DNA of 64,000 bases, taken from positions 2,634,542-2,698,541 of the forward strand of contig JAWMQQ010000001.1 in assembly GCA_033283385.1 (NCBI GenBank). Reading direction: 5' to 3'. The notes under the pieces are model-generated. The model saw nothing but the letters and a program-made list of their open reading frames with translations. It was not told where the DNA came from and did no database searches. The stretch is from Mangrovimicrobium sp033283385 (GTDB lineage: Bacteria; Pseudomonadota; Gammaproteobacteria; Pseudomonadales; Halieaceae). Below, piece after piece: positions 24,990 through 33,769 of this stretch (position 1 is the first letter of the stretch; the number at the start of each line of letters is the position of its first letter). The position numbers were made by a program, and so were the translations under genes.

Positions 24990-27056
24990 ATGCCCGCCGA
25001 CGCCCCCCGCAAGATCCTGGTCACCAGCGCCCTGCCCTACGCCAACGCGCCGTTGCACCTGGGGCACATGCTGGAGCAGATCCAGACCGATATCTGGGTG
25101 CGCTTCCAGCAATCGCGCGGCCACGACTGCCTGTACGTCTGCGCCGACGACGCCCACGGCACGGCGATCATGCTGGCGGCAGAAAAGCAGGGCATCAGCC
25201 CGGAAGAGCACATCGAGCGCATCCGCGCCGAGCACGAGCGCGACAGCGCCGGCTTCCTGATCGGCTTCGCCAACTACTACAGCACCCACTCCGAGGAGAA
25301 CCGCCACTGGAGTGCGGAGATCTACCGCCGGCTCAAGGCCAACGGCCACATCGCCACCCGGGAGATCACCCAGGCCTACGACCCGGAGAAAAACCTGTTC
25401 CTGGCGGACCGCTTCATCAAGGGCACCTGCCCGCGCTGCAAGACCCCGGACCAGTACGGCGACAACTGCGAGGCCTGCGGCGCCACCTACACCCCGGCCG
25501 AGCTGATCGACCCGAAGTCGGCGATCTCCGGCGCTACCCCGGTGGAGAAGGAATCCACGCACTTTTTCTTCCGCCTGCCGGAGTTCGAGGACATGCTGCG
25601 CCAGTGGCTGGACGCGGACAACCTGCAGGCGCAGGTCGCCAACAAGCTGCGCGAGTGGCTGGACGCGGGCCTGCAGGAGTGGGACATCAGCCGCGACGCC
25701 CCCTACTTCGGGTTCGAGATTCCGGACGAACCCGGCAAGTACTTCTACGTCTGGCTGGACGCCCCCATCGGCTACATCGCCAGCTTCCAGAACTACTGTA
25801 CGCGAACCGGGCATGAATTCGACGAGTACCTCCGCCCCGGCACGAACACCGAGCTGTACCACTTCATCGGCAAGGACATCGTGAATTTCCACGGCCTGTT
25901 CTGGCCGGCGATGCTGCACTCGGCCGGCATGCGCACGCCCACCGGCGTCTTCGCCCACGGCTTCCTCACGATCAACGGCGCCAAGATGTCGAAGAGCCGC
26001 GGCACCTTCATCAACGCCCGCCGCTACCTGGACCAGGGGCTGGACCCCGAGTACCTGCGCTACTACTTCGCCACCAAGCTGAGCGCCGGCGTCGACGACA
26101 TGGACCTCAACCTCGAGGACTTCGTGCAGCGGGTGAACTCGGACGTGGTCGGCAAGGTAGTGAACATCGCCAGCCGCTGCGCCGGCTTCCTGCGCAAGCG
26201 CTTCGACAACCGGCTGGCCGCCGATTGCGCGGAGCCCGCGCTGCTCGACGAGTTCATCGCCGCGGGCGCCGGCATTGCCGAACTTTACGAAGCGCGCGAA
26301 TTCAACAAGGCAATCCGCGAGATCGTCGCACTGGCTGACCGCGCCAACCAGTACATCGACCAGCGCAAGCCCTGGGTGCTCGCGAAAGAAGAGGGTCGCG
26401 AACAGGACGTTCTGGACGCCTGCAGCGTGGGCATCAACCTGTTCCGCGTGCTGATGACCTACCTGAAGCCTGTGCTGCCGGCGATGGCGGAAAAGTCCGA
26501 GGCCTTCCTCAAGGTGTCGCTGGACTGGACGGCGCTGGAAGGGCCGCTACTTTCCCACGAGCTGGCGGACTTCTCTCCGCTGATGACGCGAGTGGATCCC
26601 AAACAGGTAGAGGCGCTGATCGATACCGGGGCTGTAGGAGCCCGCTCCGCGGGCGATGCCCAACCGGTCAAGTCAGCTGACGGTGGCAAGAAAAAGGTAT
26701 CGGAATCGCCTGCAGAGCAGGCTCCTACAACCATACAGTTCGACGACTTCGCGAAGATCGACCTGCGCGTCGCACTGATCACCGCCGCGGACCATGTCGA
26801 CGGCGCCGATAAGCTGCTGCGACTCACCCTGGACCTGGGCGACCAGGGCCAGCGCCAGGTCTTCGCCGGCATCAAGGCCGCCTACCAGCCGGAGCAACTG
26901 GTGGGACGCCACACCGTGGTGGTCGCCAACCTGGCGCCGCGCAAGATGCGCTTCGGTGTTTCCGAGGGCATGGTGCTGGCGGCGGGACCGGGCGGCGAGG
27001 ACATTTTCCTGCTGCAGCCGGACGCGGGCGCGCAGCCCGGCATGCAGGTGAAATAG
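24990..27056 (+). CDS. metG: Methionyl-tRNA synthetase
   Basis: 688-residue class I synthetase charging tRNA-Met and tRNA-fMet. The HIGH motif is HLGH (23-26), the KMSKS motif is at 332-336, and the zinc knuckle (CPRC...CEAC) is near residues 146-166. The C-terminal part has the dimerising Trbp111/EMAP-like tRNA-binding domain (FDDFAKIDLRVALI onward). Between the anticodon-binding region and that domain, residues about 549-581 are encoded by two inverted REP units in frame, giving a low-complexity linker. Start ATG at 24990; an ATG at 24924 overlaps the promoter. Housekeeping identity is certain. Confidence 0.98.
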   Translation: MPADAPRKILVTSALPYANAPLHLGHMLEQIQTDIWVRFQQSRGHDCLYVCADDAHGTAIMLAAEKQGISPEEHIERIRAEHERDSAGFLIGFANYYSTHSEENRHWSAEIYRRLKANGHIATREITQAYDPEKNLFLADRFIKGTCPRCKTPDQYGDNCEACGATYTPAELIDPKSAISGATPVEKESTHFFFRLPEFEDMLRQWLDADNLQAQVANKLREWLDAGLQEWDISRDAPYFGFEIPDEPGKYFYVWLDAPIGYIASFQNYCTRTGHEFDEYLRPGTNTELYHFIGKDIVNFHGLFWPAMLHSAGMRTPTGVFAHGFLTINGAKMSKSRGTFINARRYLDQGLDPEYLRYYFATKLSAGVDDMDLNLEDFVQRVNSDVVGKVVNIASRCAGFLRKRFDNRLAADCAEPALLDEFIAAGAGIAELYEAREFNKAIREIVALADRANQYIDQRKPWVLAKEEGREQDVLDACSVGINLFRVLMTYLKPVLPAMAEKSEAFLKVSLDWTALEGPLLSHELADFSPLMTRVDPKQVEALIDTGAVGARSAGDAQPVKSADGGKKKVSESPAEQAPTTIQFDDFAKIDLRVALITAADHVDGADKLLRLTLDLGDQGQRQVFAGIKAAYQPEQLVGRHTVVVANLAPRKMRFGVSEGMVLAAGPGGEDIFLLQPDAGAQPGMQVK
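26634..26728. repeat. Inverted REP pair inside the metG coding sequence
   Basis: Units at 26634-26656 (plus) and 26706-26728 (minus) are the same 23-nt element found in the intergenic copies. Both keep the metG reading frame: the first is read as VGARSAGD and the second as SPAEQAPT. They flank 49 bp of linker sequence between two folded domains. Confidence 0.9.
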
Positions 27057-27174
27057 CGCTTTTTTAGCTGCTGCGAGGCGCGGGTCAAACCGCTAGAATA
27101 AAAAATCGGGCCGCGTTTCCGGCAGTAAACCGCACTGGGCTGGGGCAAGGCCGGGCAAGGATGAGAGAGCAACC

Positions 27175-27753
27175 ATGCTGGCAGATTATTCCGTACTGTT
27201 GATCGGGGCGATCCTCGTCAACAACTTCGTGCTGGTGCAGTTCCTCGGGCTGTGCCCGTTCATGGGTGTCTCCAACAAACTGGAGACTGCCATGGGCATG
27301 TCCATGGCCACCACCTTCGTGCTCACCCTCGCCTCCGCCTGCAGCAACCTGACCTACCACTTCCTGCTGGAACCGCTGGGGCTGGAATACCTGAAGACCA
27401 TCTCCTTCATCCTGGTGATCGCCGTGGTGGTGCAATTCACCGAGATGGTCGTGCGCAAGACCAGCCCGCTGCTCTACCAGGTGCTGGGCGTCTACCTGCC
27501 GCTGATCACCACCAACTGCGCGGTGCTCGGTGTCGCCCTGCTCAACCTGAACAAGGACCACAATTTCCTGCAGTCGCTGTTCTACGGTTTCGGCGCGGCC
27601 GTCGGCTTTTCCCTGGTGCTGGTGCTGTTCGCGGCGATGCGCGAGCGGCTTGCCGTGGCGGACGTACCGGCGCCCTTCCAGGGCGCGGCCATCGGCATGA
27701 TCACCGCCGGCATGATGTCGCTGGCCTTCATGGGGTTTGCGGGGCTGGTATAG
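27175..27753 (+). CDS. rsxA: Electron transport complex subunit RsxA/RnfA
   Basis: 192-residue inner-membrane subunit with six helices, part of the Rnf/Rsx complex that couples ferredoxin:NAD(H) electron transfer to ion movement and, in enterics, reduces SoxR. Family-typical sequence: LVQFLGLCPFMGVSNK and PLITTNCAVLGVAL, each holding a Cys that ligates a membrane Fe-S centre shared with RsxE. First gene of rsxABCDGE. TAGAAT at 27094-27099 is a possible -10 box with a poor -35. Confidence 0.97.
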   Translation: MLADYSVLLIGAILVNNFVLVQFLGLCPFMGVSNKLETAMGMSMATTFVLTLASACSNLTYHFLLEPLGLEYLKTISFILVIAVVVQFTEMVVRKTSPLLYQVLGVYLPLITTNCAVLGVALLNLNKDHNFLQSLFYGFGAAVGFSLVLVLFAAMRERLAVADVPAPFQGAAIGMITAGMMSLAFMGFAGLV

Positions 27754-27759
27754 AACGCC

Positions 27760-28365
27760 GTGATCGAACTCCTGTTACAACACCCGCTGCTCGCGGCCCT
27801 GATCGCGCTGGTCGGGCTCGGCGTCGCCTTCGGCGCGCTGCTTGGCTTCGCCGCGGTGCGCTTTCGCACCGAGGGCAACCCCATCGTCGACCAGATTAAC
27901 GCCATCCTGCCGCAGACCCAGTGCGGCCAGTGCGGACACCCGGGCTGCCGGCCCTACGCCGAAGCGATCGCGGCGGGTGAGGATATCAACAAGTGCCCGC
28001 CAGGTGGGCAGGCGGGCATCGAGGCGCTGGCCGACCTGCTGGACCGCGAGGTCATCCCGCTGGACGCCGAGCACGGCGAGGAGAAGCTGCCGCAGGTGGC
28101 CTACATCCGCGAGGATGAATGCATCGGCTGCACCAAGTGCATCCAGGCCTGCCCGGTGGACGCCATCCTCGGCGCCGCCAAGCACATGCACACTGTCATC
28201 GTCAGCGAGTGCACCGGCTGCGACCTCTGCGTGGAGCCCTGCCCGGTGGACTGCATCGACATGATCCCGCAGCAGCAGAGCCTGCAGACCTGGCACTGGC
28301 AGCTGCCCGAGTCCAGTCCCCGCAGCGCCGATATCATCGCCACCGATGCCGGTGAAGCGGCATGA
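27760..28365 (+). CDS. rsxB: Electron transport complex subunit RsxB/RnfB
   Basis: 201-residue iron-sulfur subunit. An N-terminal hydrophobic anchor is followed by the CGQCGHPGC motif for one 4Fe-4S cluster and two ferredoxin-type motifs, CIGCTKCIQACP and CTGCDLCVEPCP. It passes electrons from RsxC to the membrane subunits. The start is GTG at 27760 (MIELLLQHPLL), six bases after the rsxA stop; the 3' end overlaps rsxC by 4 bp. Confidence 0.97.
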   Translation: MIELLLQHPLLAALIALVGLGVAFGALLGFAAVRFRTEGNPIVDQINAILPQTQCGQCGHPGCRPYAEAIAAGEDINKCPPGGQAGIEALADLLDREVIPLDAEHGEEKLPQVAYIREDECIGCTKCIQACPVDAILGAAKHMHTVIVSECTGCDLCVEPCPVDCIDMIPQQQSLQTWHWQLPESSPRSADIIATDAGEAA

Positions 28366-30392
28366 GAAAAATCCACGATTTCCACGGCGGCATCCACCCG
28401 CCGGAAAACAAGCTGCAATCCCTCGGCTCGCCGGTGCGCGACGCGGGCATCCCGGCGCAACTGGTGCTGCCGCTGGCACAGCATATCGGCGCGCCGGCGG
28501 TGCCGCTGGTAAATGTCGGTGATCGTGTGCTCAAGGGCCAGAAAATCGCCGACGCCGCCGGTGCTGTGAGCGCCGGCCTGCACGCACCCACCTCCGGCAC
28601 CATCGCCGCAATCGAGTCCCGGCAGGTCGCGCACCCTTCCGGGTTCAGCGCGCCGTGCATTGTCATCGACTGTGACGGCGAGGACCGCTGGGCCGAACTA
28701 CCGGCGCCGGTCCGCTTCGAGGAGTTGGACAGCGAGACCATCCTCGCCCGCATCCGCGAGGCGGGCATCGCCGGTATGGGGGGCGCGGGCTTCCCCGCGG
28801 CGGTGAAGCTCGGCCTGCGGCCCGGCACCCGCATCGAGACCCTGATCATCAACGGCACCGAGTGCGAACCTTACATCACCGCCGACGACGTGCTGATGCG
28901 CGAGCGCGCACCGGAGATCGTGCGCGGCGCGCAGATTCTCGCCCGGCTGGTGCAGCCGGGCGAGACTGTCATCGGTGTCGAGGACAACAAGCCGGAGGCT
29001 ATCCAGGCGCTGCGCGCCGCCGCCGAAGGCAGTGATATCCAGATCGCCGTATTCCCCACCAAGTACCCCTCCGGCGGGGAAAAACAGCTGATCGAAATAC
29101 TCACCGGCAAGCAGGTGCCCTCTGGCGGGCTGCCCGCGGACATAGGCGTGGTCTGCCAGAATGTCGGCACCACGGTAGCCGTGCGCGCCGCGGTGGAGGA
29201 AGGCCGGCCGCTGATCTCGCGCATCACCACCGTGACCGGCGAGGCGGTATCGCAACCGCAGAATTTCGAAGTGCTGATCGGCACGCCCATGTCGCACCTG
29301 CTGCAACTGGCCGGCTACGACGCCGGCAAGAATCGCCGGCTGGTGATGGGCGGGCCGATGATGGGCTTCACCGTGCCCGACCCGGGCGTGCCCATCGTCA
29401 AGACCACAAACTGCATCCTTGCGCCGACCGAGGCCGAGCTGCCCAGCCCGCCGCCCGCCCAGGCCTGCATCCGCTGCGGCCTGTGCGCGCAGGCCTGCCC
29501 GGCCAGCCTGCTGCCCCAGCAGTTGTACTGGTTCGCCCGCGGCCGGGAATTCGAGAAGGCGGAGATGCACAACCTGTTCGACTGCATCGAGTGCGGCGCC
29601 TGCTCCTATGTCTGCCCCAGCAATATCCCGCTGGTGCAGTACTACCGCGCCGCCAAGGCCGAGGTCCTCCAGCTGCGCCGCGACGCCGAGAAAGCGGAAC
29701 ACTCGCGACTGCGCTTCGAGGCGCGCCAGGAACGCCTGGAGCGCGAGGAAGCCGAGAAAGAAGCCAGGCGCATCGCCCGTAAGAAGGCCGCCGAGGAAAA
29801 AGCCCGGCTGGCGGCCGAATCCGGCGGCGGCGAGATCGATCCGGTACAGGCGGCCATCGAGCGTGCGAAAGCCAAAAAAGCGGCCCAGGCTGCGGGTGCC
29901 GGCACTGGCGAAAGCGATCAGGAAAAACTGGAAAAGGCTGTGGTCACCACCCGCGAGCGCCTGGCCAAGGCCGAGGAAAAACTCGCCACCGCGCGCAGTG
30001 AAGGCTCGGAGCACATCGCCGCGCTGGAAACCGGCGTGGAAAAAACCCGCGCCAAACTGGCCGCGGCTGAAAAGGCCCTGGGCGACTACCAGGTACAGCA
30101 TCCGGGCAATGGCGAAAACGACGAACCCGCCACCGGCGACGCCGCACAGGCGGCGATCCAGCGGGCGATGGCGGCGCGCGCCGCCGAAGCGTCGAAGAGC
30201 CCACTGGAAAAAGCCCGGGACAACCTGGAAAAACTCGAGGCGCGCCTGGCCAAGTCCGAGGCGCGCCTGGCCGAAGGCCGCGCCGCCGGTGAGGAAGACA
30301 AGATCATCGAGGCGCTGGAATCCAGCGTCGAGCGCCTGAAAGAACGCGCCGCCGCCGCCCGCGCGGAACTCGAAGCACAGGAGGCCGGCTGA
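28362..30392 (+). CDS. rsxC: Electron transport complex subunit RsxC/RnfC, long C-terminal tail
   Basis: 676-residue peripheral subunit that binds NADH and FMN. The N-terminus is RnfC-specific (FHGGIHPPENK), the nucleotide/flavin-binding glycine-rich loop is GMGGAGFPAAVKL (about 139), and two 4Fe-4S motifs follow, CIRCGLCAQACP (about 369) and CIECGACSYVCP (about 408). From about residue 440 to the end the chain is Ala/Lys/Glu-rich, predicted coiled coil with AAIERAKAKKAAQ and AAIQRAMAARAAE repeats, as in other gammaproteobacterial RsxC tails. Overlaps rsxB by 4 bp; rsxD begins 2 bp later. Confidence 0.96.
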   Translation: MRKIHDFHGGIHPPENKLQSLGSPVRDAGIPAQLVLPLAQHIGAPAVPLVNVGDRVLKGQKIADAAGAVSAGLHAPTSGTIAAIESRQVAHPSGFSAPCIVIDCDGEDRWAELPAPVRFEELDSETILARIREAGIAGMGGAGFPAAVKLGLRPGTRIETLIINGTECEPYITADDVLMRERAPEIVRGAQILARLVQPGETVIGVEDNKPEAIQALRAAAEGSDIQIAVFPTKYPSGGEKQLIEILTGKQVPSGGLPADIGVVCQNVGTTVAVRAAVEEGRPLISRITTVTGEAVSQPQNFEVLIGTPMSHLLQLAGYDAGKNRRLVMGGPMMGFTVPDPGVPIVKTTNCILAPTEAELPSPPPAQACIRCGLCAQACPASLLPQQLYWFARGREFEKAEMHNLFDCIECGACSYVCPSNIPLVQYYRAAKAEVLQLRRDAEKAEHSRLRFEARQERLEREEAEKEARRIARKKAAEEKARLAAESGGGEIDPVQAAIERAKAKKAAQAAGAGTGESDQEKLEKAVVTTRERLAKAEEKLATARSEGSEHIAALETGVEKTRAKLAAAEKALGDYQVQHPGNGENDEPATGDAAQAAIQRAMAARAAEASKSPLEKARDNLEKLEARLAKSEARLAEGRAAGEEDKIIEALESSVERLKERAAAARAELEAQEAG

Positions 30393-30393
30393 C

Positions 30394-31422
30394 ATGGCAC
30401 TGATGCGGGTGACCTCACCCCACGCACACGGCCCCCTCACCACGCGGCAGGTCATGCTGCAGGTGCTGCTGGCCACCGCGCCCGGCGTGCTGGTACTCAC
30501 CAGTTTCTTCGGCTTCGGCACGCTGGTGAACATCGCCTTCGCCGCGCTGCTGGCCGTCGCCTTCGAGGCGCTGGCTCTGCGCCTGCGCCGCCGCCCGCTG
30601 GGCTTTTACCTCGGCGATTGCAGCGCCCTTGTCACCGCGGTGTTACTGGGCATCGCCCTGCCGCCCTACTCGCCATGGTGGCTGATCGGCGTCGGTATCG
30701 CCGCCGCCATCCTCATGGCCAAGCATCTCTACGGCGGGATGGGCTACAACCCCTTCAACCCGGCGATGGTCGGCTACGTGGTGCTGCTGATCTCTTTCCC
30801 GGTACAGATGACCAGCTGGGCGCCACCGCACAGTGCGGGCGCGGTACCGGGCCTGGTGGATGCGCTGCGCGCCTGCTTCGACCCCTCGGGCTATGACGGC
30901 GCCACCATGGCGACGCCCCTGGATGTGATGAAGCAGAACCACAGCCTGCTGGTGGAAGACCTGTGGGCGCAGAACCCGCAGTTCGGCCGCTGGGCCGGCG
31001 CCGGCTGGGAGTGGGCCAACCTCGCCTTCCTCGCCGGCGGCCTGTGGTTGCTGTACCGGCGAATTTTCACTTGGCACGCACCGGTCGCGATGCTCGCGGT
31101 GCTGGCGCTGATGGCGGCGATTTTCTACGACAACGGCAGCTCCGCCAGCGGCGGCTCGCCCCTGTTCCACCTGCTCTCCGGCGCCACCATGCTCGGCGCG
31201 TTCTTTATCGTGACCGACCCGGTAACCTCGGCGGTCTCGGTGCGCGGCCGGCTGGTCTACGGCGCGCTGATCGGCCTGCTGGTCTACCTGATTCGCGTAT
31301 TCGGCAACTACCCGGACGCGGTCGCCTTCGCGGTGCTGATCATGAATTTCGCGGCGCCCTTCATCGACCAGTACACACAGCCGCGCACCTACGGCCACGC
31401 GGGCACCGGAGGCGACTCCTGA
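30394..31422 (+). CDS. rsxD: Electron transport complex subunit RsxD/RnfD
   Basis: 342-residue inner-membrane flavoprotein, NqrB-like, with about ten helices. The covalent FMN attachment threonine lies in DGATMATP (around residue 170). KHLYGGMGYNPFNPAMVGYV is family-typical. Shares an ATGA overlap with rsxG. Confidence 0.96.
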   Translation: MALMRVTSPHAHGPLTTRQVMLQVLLATAPGVLVLTSFFGFGTLVNIAFAALLAVAFEALALRLRRRPLGFYLGDCSALVTAVLLGIALPPYSPWWLIGVGIAAAILMAKHLYGGMGYNPFNPAMVGYVVLLISFPVQMTSWAPPHSAGAVPGLVDALRACFDPSGYDGATMATPLDVMKQNHSLLVEDLWAQNPQFGRWAGAGWEWANLAFLAGGLWLLYRRIFTWHAPVAMLAVLALMAAIFYDNGSSASGGSPLFHLLSGATMLGAFFIVTDPVTSAVSVRGRLVYGALIGLLVYLIRVFGNYPDAVAFAVLIMNFAAPFIDQYTQPRTYGHAGTGGDS

Positions 31423-32069
31423 TGCTGGGCCAGTCGATCACCCGCAACGCCCTGCTGCTGGGCCTGTTCGCGGTCGCCACCGCCTCCCTGCTGGCGGGCA
31501 GCTACCTGCTGACCCGCGACCGCATCGCCGACGCCAGGCGAGCGGCCGAGGAAAAGGCGCTGTTGCAGATCGTGCCCGCCGAGCGCCACAATAACTCGAT
31601 GCTGGACGACACCCTGCCGGTAGGGCGCGACGCCGAGGGCCTGGGCCTGCGCGGCGACAAGCAGGTCTACCTCGCGCGCAAGGATGGGAAGACCGTGGCG
31701 GCGATCATCCCCGCCACCGCCCGCGACGGCTACAGCGGCGATATCGACCTGATCGTCGGCGTGAATGCGGACGGCAGCGTCGCCGGCGTGCGCGTGCTGG
31801 CGCAAAAGGAGACGCCCGGCCTCGGCGACCAGGTGGAGCTGGGCAAGAGCAACTGGGTGCTGTCCTTCAACGGGCTCTCGCTGGGCAAGCCGCCGGTGGA
31901 GTCCTGGAAGGTGAAAAAGGACAAGGGCGTGTTCGACGCCTTCACCGGCGCTACGATCACGCCGCGGGCGGTGGTCGGCGCGGTCAAGCGCGTGCTTGAA
32001 TACGCACAGGCACATCACCGCGAATTGTTCGGCGGGCCGCAAGCGGCCGCCGCAGGAGAGGCTGACTGA
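31422..32069 (+). CDS. rsxG: Electron transport complex subunit RsxG/RnfG
   Basis: 215-residue single-span subunit with a periplasmic FMN-binding domain. One N-terminal helix (LLLGLFAVATASLLAGSYLL) is followed by the soluble domain; the covalent FMN attachment site is FTGATITPRAV near residue 175. Start ATG at 31422 overlapping the rsxD stop; its own stop overlaps the rsxE start by one base. Confidence 0.96.
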   Translation: MLGQSITRNALLLGLFAVATASLLAGSYLLTRDRIADARRAAEEKALLQIVPAERHNNSMLDDTLPVGRDAEGLGLRGDKQVYLARKDGKTVAAIIPATARDGYSGDIDLIVGVNADGSVAGVRVLAQKETPGLGDQVELGKSNWVLSFNGLSLGKPPVESWKVKKDKGVFDAFTGATITPRAVVGAVKRVLEYAQAHHRELFGGPQAAAAGEAD

Positions 32070-32782
32070 TGGCCAGTACCAGTTACCGCGAACTCACCCT
32101 CAACGGGCTGTGGAAGAACAACCCGGCCATCGTCCAGCTGCTGGGCCTTTGCCCGCTGCTGGCGGTGACCAGCTCCGTGGTCAACGCCATCGGCCTGGGG
32201 CTCGCCACCACGCTGGTGCTGGTGATCTCCAACACCGCCGTCTCGCTGATCCGCAACATCGTTTCCGACGCGATCCGCCTGCCCGCCTTCGTCATGATCA
32301 TCGCCTCGGCGGTAACCTGTATCGAACTGCTGATGCAGGCCTTCGCCTTCGAGCTTTACCAGATTCTCGGCATCTTCCTGCCGTTGATCACCACCAACTG
32401 CGTGATCCTCGGCCGCGCCGATGGCTTTGCCTGCAAGAACCCGCTGCTGCCGGCGATGACCGACGGCCTGATGATGGGTGTGGGCTTCAGCCTGATCCTG
32501 GTGCTGCTGGGCACGCTGCGCGAGCTGACCGGCACCGGCGCGGTCTTCGCCAATATGGACCTGCTGTTCGGCGCGGGCGCGGCGCAGTGGAAGATTGTCG
32601 TGGTGGCGAACTACCAAGCGTTCCTGCTCGCGATCCTGCCGCCGGGCGCATTCATCTTTACCGGGCTGATCATCGCGGTGAAGAACATCATCGATTCGCG
32701 TATCGAGGCGCGGCGCGCGATGGCGCGCGAAGCGGCCCCGCAGGGCTCCAAACGCGTTCGCGTCACCGGCACCATCTCGTAG
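32069..32782 (+). CDS. rsxE: Electron transport complex subunit RsxE/RnfE
   Basis: 237-residue inner-membrane partner of RsxA with six helices. The Cys-containing half-helices VQLLGLCPLLAVTSS and PLITTNCVILGRA mirror those of RsxA. Last gene of the operon; in many relatives nth (endonuclease III) follows, but here three REP units and a gene on the opposite strand come next. Confidence 0.96.
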   Translation: MASTSYRELTLNGLWKNNPAIVQLLGLCPLLAVTSSVVNAIGLGLATTLVLVISNTAVSLIRNIVSDAIRLPAFVMIIASAVTCIELLMQAFAFELYQILGIFLPLITTNCVILGRADGFACKNPLLPAMTDGLMMGVGFSLILVLLGTLRELTGTGAVFANMDLLFGAGAAQWKIVVVANYQAFLLAILPPGAFIFTGLIIAVKNIIDSRIEARRAMAREAAPQGSKRVRVTGTIS

Positions 32783-32811
32783 GCGCCCGCACCACAGGAG
32801 AGAGACGCGCC

Positions 32812-32892
32812 GTAGGAGCCTGCTACGCAGGCGATCATCACCCTGTAGGAGCCTGCTACGCAGGCGATATCGCGCGCAGAGCGCGCTCCTAC
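32812..32892. repeat. Cluster of three REP units after rsxE
   Basis: Units at 32812-32834 and 32845-32867 are direct copies; 32870-32892 is inverted. The last unit overlaps the 3' end of the minus-strand small gene and supplies its TAG stop (32889-32891). The cluster sits between convergent genes, where it may act as a transcript-stabilising or terminating structure. Confidence 0.88.
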
Positions 32893-33293
32893 GGTGACGA
32901 TGGTGCGAGGGTCGCGAGGATTTCGTCGACCGCGGCGTCATCCAGGCCGCGCTGCTCCAGGTCGCAACTGTAGGTGATGTAGAGCAGCATCGGGCCCGCG
33001 GCGACATACCACTCGCGAATCGCCGCGCCCTCCTCGACGAAGCTTGCGCCCACGCCGGAAAAATCGCCGAGTTTCGCCGGGCGCCACTGCTGCCCGCTCT
33101 CCGATTCCTCCTCCGCGATCGCGCTGACCTCCGCCGCATCGAACTTGCCGCGCTCCTTGTGCAGCGTGGAAATCTCGATACAGCCGACATCGTCGCGGTC
33201 GCCGATGAGAATACTCTCGTCCTCGGTCTCCGCCCACCATTCCAGCGGCAGTTCCATCGTCCACCACTCGGTTTCCAGCACGTTGTAGGACAT
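32889..33293 (-). CDS. Hypothetical protein, 134 residues, stop codon inside a REP unit
   Basis: Not recognised. The small acidic protein begins MSYNVLETEWWTMELPLEWW, has two Trp pairs early, and no signal peptide, membrane segment or known metal motif. It lies 2 bp downstream of rimI on the same strand and is likely co-transcribed with it. The codon stop is the TAG within GTAGGAG of the adjacent REP unit, so the original C-terminus may have been replaced. GC content and codon use look like the neighbours. Confidence 0.6.
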   Translation of the reverse strand: MSYNVLETEWWTMELPLEWWAETEDESILIGDRDDVGCIEISTLHKERGKFDAAEVSAIAEEESESGQQWRPAKLGDFSGVGASFVEEGAAIREWYVAAGPMLLYITYSCDLEQRGLDDAAVDEILATLAPSSP

Positions 33294-33295
33294 GC

Positions 33296-33769
33296 CTATA
33301 AACTCCTCGACATCAGCACGGCGTCCTCGAAGCCGCCGGCCGTCCTGTAATAAGCCTTGCGCAGGCCATCCTCGACAAACCCGTGGCGGGTGTACAGCGC
33401 CCTGGCGGCGGCGTTTGATTGCCGCACGTCCAGCAGGCAGCGACGCATACCCCGCTCGCGCATCGCCTGCAACGCGCCATCCAGCAGGCGCCCGCCGAGG
33501 CCCGCGCGCCGGCAGCGGGGCAGTACTGCGATATTGTCGATACTGCCCTCGTCCAGCACCGTGCTGTAGAGCACGAAACCACAGACGTTCGCAGCATCCT
33601 CCCCTTCGGAGGCAACCAGCGCCGCGGCAGCCACCGGCTCCACGTTGCAATAGCGCGCCAGGTGACTGGCACCGAAGGGCTCGGGGGAACTGGCCGCATC
33701 GACGGCAGCGATGGCGCTGTAGTCCTCGGGCCGGGCAGCGCGCAGGGGCAGGGACAGCGCTTCAGCCAC
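33296..33769 (-). CDS. rimI: Ribosomal protein S18-alanine N-acetyltransferase
   Basis: 157-residue GNAT acetyltransferase that acetylates the N-terminal alanine of ribosomal protein S18. The acetyl-CoA loop is RRAGLGGRLLDGAL, preceded by IDNIAVLP, and the C-terminal RALYTRHGFVEDGLRKAYY is typical of RimI. Its start overlaps the holD-like gene by 8 bp, the same order as E. coli holD-rimI. Confidence 0.88.
   Translation of the reverse strand: MAEALSLPLRAARPEDYSAIAAVDAASSPEPFGASHLARYCNVEPVAAAALVASEGEDAANVCGFVLYSTVLDEGSIDNIAVLPRCRRAGLGGRLLDGALQAMRERGMRRCLLDVRQSNAAARALYTRHGFVEDGLRKAYYRTAGGFEDAVLMSRSL

Noticed and set aside
24771..25958. Extension of the apbC frame by nearly 400 codons upstream
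   Set aside because: It runs antisense through metG and the REP pair, with no similarity to the missing Mrp domain; the ATG at 24770 begins the recognised fold.
28698..30533. A 611-codon open frame antisense to rsxC
   Set aside because: Shadow of the GC-skewed rsxC codons; repeats and motifs belong to the plus strand.
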